DNA of 64,000 bases. Source: CATQGW01 sp965262235. Its GTDB lineage: Bacteria > Chloroflexota > Dehalococcoidia > Bin125. The notes under the pieces were generated by a model, which saw only the letters and a list, made by a program, of their open reading frames with translations, was not told the origin of the DNA and did not search any database. The stretch's first letter is position 1. Each line of letters opens with the position of its first letter. Both the position numbers and the translations under genes were made by a program. The stretch covers positions 806,001 to 870,000 of the forward strand of contig OZ253504.1 in assembly GCA_965262235.1 (NCBI GenBank), given 5' to 3'. Below are positions 61,638 to 64,000 of this stretch, one piece after another.

Positions 61638-62840
61638 ATGGCCGCCGCCGTACGGGAGCGGATCAGCCGTCGCGCTCTGATCAGCTTCGCCACCAACTAC
61701 AACTCCGCCTCCGAAGCCATCATGGAGCTCGTCGACAACCCGCTCGACTATCGCGGGCAGCGCCGGCTGCATATTGACATCGATATCGACAAGCGCAACG
61801 ACCGCATCTCCGTGCGTGACTACGGCGGCCAGGGCATGGACCGGACAGCCCTCGTACACTGGCTCGACTGGGGTGGAATCGACGATCACGCTCAGACCGA
61901 CATCGGCCAGTTCCACGTCGGCGGCAAGCTCGCTGCGATGTACCTTGCTGACGAAATCCAGATCGCCTGCCGTGCTGCCGGTGACGGTCGCATCTGGGGA
62001 TTCGCCGACCCCGAATGGGGCAGCCGCGAACAGTTCGACGACGCCGTGCAGATCGAAGCAATCGAGTCAGTCTCACCGTATACCTGGCTCGGGAAGCTGG
62101 AACACGATGCCGGGTTCGTCCAACTCACCTTGGCCGGGCTCAAACAACACGGCTTCGACGAAGCCATCTTGAGCGGGCGAATCACTGATACGTATGAAAC
62201 GCTGCTCGAACGTGGGGATGTGGTCATCCGCGTCAACGGATCGATCCTCGAGCCGTACGCGCTGCCCTGGCTCGACGCGATCGAACGACGAACAATTCCG
62301 CCCACCGACGTTGGCAACGGGGTGATCGTGGACGGATTCATCGCTGCTCTCGAACGCCGCCAGCTGCCTCAGGGCCAGGCGGACCGCGTGCAGCCGGGCA
62401 TCCGCACCACGTTCAACGGCCGCAAGATCAGTGACGGCGAGACGTTCGGTATCAACCTCGGTGGACGCGGCACCAGCCAGCGTCTCTTCGGCGAGATCGG
62501 GATCGCCGGCGCCGGCTTTCGACCCAATCAGAACAAGACCGGCTGGGATGTGGACAGCCAACCGTGGGGCGCCATCACGGAGTTCATCGTGCCGACCATG
62601 CGCGACGTACTCGATGATTTGAATGCGCTGTCGGGTAAGCAACTCAGGGACCCGAACACACCGAAGCGGAAGAAACACGCGCTCTCGTTCATGATGCAGT
62701 GGCTCAACGAGGGTTACGAACGCGAGGAAGCGCAGCGCGTGGAACAGGCCGCCCGCGAATCACGGCTGAGCCCGAAGGAATGGGCCCGCAAGGTCGTTCG
62801 CCGGGCGCTTCTCGATCAGGACCCGGATATCGTCGCCTGA
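61638..62840 (+). CDS. GHKL/HSP90-type ATPase-domain protein
   Basis: A 400-residue protein with a Bergerat ATP-binding fold: N-box SEAIMELVDNPLDYRG (Glu...Asn), G1 box VRDYGGQGMD and G2-like GQFHVGGKLAAMYLADE. The layout resembles MORC-like and histidine-kinase-like ATPases rather than a sensor kinase; no HisKA domain or transmembrane helix is seen. The C-terminal ~120 residues (NQNKTGWDVDSQPWG, then a helical basic part) are unassigned. ATG 61638 has GGA about 9 nt upstream; GTG 61617 is an alternative. Codons ending in A, T or G are more frequent than in neighbours, suggesting transfer. Possible role in DNA defence is inference. Confidence 0.82.
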   Translation: MAAAVRERISRRALISFATNYNSASEAIMELVDNPLDYRGQRRLHIDIDIDKRNDRISVRDYGGQGMDRTALVHWLDWGGIDDHAQTDIGQFHVGGKLAAMYLADEIQIACRAAGDGRIWGFADPEWGSREQFDDAVQIEAIESVSPYTWLGKLEHDAGFVQLTLAGLKQHGFDEAILSGRITDTYETLLERGDVVIRVNGSILEPYALPWLDAIERRTIPPTDVGNGVIVDGFIAALERRQLPQGQADRVQPGIRTTFNGRKISDGETFGINLGGRGTSQRLFGEIGIAGAGFRPNQNKTGWDVDSQPWGAITEFIVPTMRDVLDDLNALSGKQLRDPNTPKRKKHALSFMMQWLNEGYEREEAQRVEQAARESRLSPKEWARKVVRRALLDQDPDIVA

Positions 62841-62860
62841 CCGCCCCACAACCTCTGCCC

Positions 62861-63628
62861 CTACTCCCCCCGAAACTCCGGCGGCCGACGCTCGAACAAC
62901 GCTCGAATCCCCTCCCGCGCATCCGACGACCCACGCGCCGCCTGCACCAGCTCATCCACATCCCCATGCTCGATGTGATCGCGGAAATCCATCTCCCGCA
63001 CCAGCAGCGCCTTCATCGCCCGCAACGACAGCGGAGCATTCCGCGCCAACCGATCAATCACCTCCGCCGCGGCCTCCTCCAGACGCTCCTCCTCCGCGAC
63101 CCGCGCAATCGCCCCGATCTCATGCATCCGCCACGCCGGCACCCGGTCGCCGAGCAGCAAAATCTCCCGGCTCGCCACCGGGCCCGCCACCTCCAGCAGC
63201 TTCTTCGCCAGGAACCAGTTCGGCGCCAGCCCAATCTGCGCCAGCGACATCCCAAACTTCGCCGTCGTCGCAGCGACCACAAAGTCACAGTGCAGCGCCA
63301 GCTCATTGCCGCCCGCGATCGCATCCCCATGCACCACCGCCACGACCGGCAGCGGCCAATGCTGAATCGCATCCAGCATCTGCTCGATCGAGACTTCGCC
63401 AGGCGGCAACCCGCCCTCGCGCTCCCGCAGGTCCAGACCCGCGCAGAACACCGGGCCCTCCGCGCGTATCACCGCCACCCGCTCCTCGACCTCCGGCTCG
63501 CCTGAAAACGCCGCATACAGCAGCTCAAGCATCTCGCCGTTCAGCGCGTTCCGCTTCTCCGGGCGGTTCAGCACCACCGTCCGCACCGCCCCGCTCACCT
63601 CGACGCCAATAATCTCATCGCTGCTCAT
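62861..63628 (-). CDS. Enoyl-CoA hydratase/isomerase family protein
   Basis: A 255-residue crotonase-fold protein. NRPEKRNALNGEML opens the fold; the oxyanion hole residues are in FCAGLDLRE and HGDAIAGGNELALHCDFVVA. The usual hydratase Glu pair is partly replaced (KFGMSLAQIGLAPNW), so isomerase or another crotonase reaction is possible. ATG 63628 has GGAGG 7 nt upstream. It is convergent with the GHKL gene and divergent from the hydrolase at the right edge. Confidence 0.9.
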   Translation of the reverse strand: MSSDEIIGVEVSGAVRTVVLNRPEKRNALNGEMLELLYAAFSGEPEVEERVAVIRAEGPVFCAGLDLREREGGLPPGEVSIEQMLDAIQHWPLPVVAVVHGDAIAGGNELALHCDFVVAATTAKFGMSLAQIGLAPNWFLAKKLLEVAGPVASREILLLGDRVPAWRMHEIGAIARVAEEERLEEAAAEVIDRLARNAPLSLRAMKALLVREMDFRDHIEHGDVDELVQAARGSSDAREGIRALFERRPPEFRGE

Positions 63629-63731
63629 GATGCCGCCTCCCCCATTCACGACCGCAGCCTAAGCCACCGTCGCTCAACCAGCGGTACCCTCACCTCACGC
63701 CGCAACCAGCGAAACGCGAGCCACCCGCGAT

Positions 63732-64000
63732 GCCCAACTCCCCCTCGATGCTCGGCCGCTACGTCCCGCCAGCACCCGACATCGCCGACGGCTACGACCG
63801 CGAATCGCGCTACGTCACCGTCGACGACGGCTGCCTCATCGCCCTCGACATCCTCCACCCCGCCACCGCCGGCCGCCGCCTCGACGGCCCGCGCCCCACC
63901 GTCCTGCACGCCACCCCCTACCGCCGCGCCTGGCTGCGCAGCGAGAGCAGCCGCACCGCCGCCCGCTACGAGCAGGCCCTCGCAGGCATCGAGCCCGGCC
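63732..64000 (+). CDS. CocE/NonD-type hydrolase, N-terminal part only
   Basis: An open frame from ATG 63732 that leaves the right edge after 89 codons. YVTVDDGCLIALDILHPA and PTVLHATPYRRAWLRSE match the start of the X-Pro dipeptidyl-peptidase S15/CocE hydrolase family, which cleaves esters or amides with a Ser-Asp-His triad; the triad lies beyond the window. Divergent from the enoyl-CoA hydratase gene. Confidence 0.75.

Overview
The window is GC-rich bacterial chromosome, roughly two thirds G+C by eye, densely packed and mostly core metabolism and translation. No rRNA or other strong taxonomic marker is present. The mix of content (tandem amidohydrolases, thiolase plus zinc-ribbon partner, Ldh2-type dehydrogenase, a short EF-Ts, many GC-rich palindromic repeats) would fit an uncultivated Chloroflexota lineage of the SAR202/Dehalococcoidia kind. 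That placement is an inference with low confidence.

Layout. 1-1279: the 5' part of an atypical, AT-richer gene that runs off the left edge, just 3' of a tRNA-Val gene. 1325-5039: a TlpA/YqgE gene pair and a tRNA cluster (Met, Val, Leu, Arg), in which a ~644-bp tandem duplication has made two PaREP1-like genes and a chimeric Arg/Leu pseudo-tRNA. 5106-15260: uvrC, xerC-like, eno, two unknowns, gap, ffh, rpsP, khpA, rimM and tRNA-Ala. 15428-18432: two thymidylate-kinase-like genes, a 152-bp tandem repeat at the start of the second, transposon-like repeats, and a tRNA-Phe array with two broken copies and one intact copy. 18433-29140 (minus): a TPP-riboswitch-controlled thiamin operon, thiD-thiE/tenI-thiO-thiS-thiG-tenA-thiY-thiZ-thiX-thiE, ending in a fused FAD/Fe-S oxidase. 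29222-34740: a decapeptide-repeat membrane protein, thiolase plus zinc-ribbon OB protein, an Ldh2 dehydrogenase and membrane/hypothetical genes. 35019-36272: a selenoprotein gene of the GrdB/PrdB reductase family with an in-frame UGA and a SECIS-like hairpin. 36506-41746: Tat lipoprotein hydrolase, sucCD, a small membrane protein and a hydrolase. 41793-47851: tRNA-Ser, miaB, nrtR, NrtR-type operator and nadABC (de novo NAD). 47877-48869: dtd and an FmdB-type zinc ribbon. 49221-57810: the classical rpsB-tsf-pyrH-frr-uppS-cdsA-dxr-rseP cluster, interrupted by a 174-bp transposon-like element and by a six-unit repeat array. 57935-64000: two amidohydrolase paralogues, an SDR, a GHKL ATPase of foreign composition, an enoyl-CoA hydratase and the start of a CocE/NonD-type hydrolase.

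Most notable are the in-frame UGA selenoprotein and a family of seven small hairpins. Each hairpin has an 11-bp stem, a 5-nt loop beginning and ending with A, and a 3' flank AAT(C/T)C. The stem sequences differ completely but stay perfectly paired. Six of the seven sit in or beside tandem duplications, within the tRNA-Phe array and at the start of a kinase gene; the seventh lies between the TPP riboswitch and thiD. This looks like an undescribed small hairpin element linked to local amplification. At least three other palindromic repeat families (two transposon-like, one GTAGGGGC type) fill most of the longer non-coding gaps.
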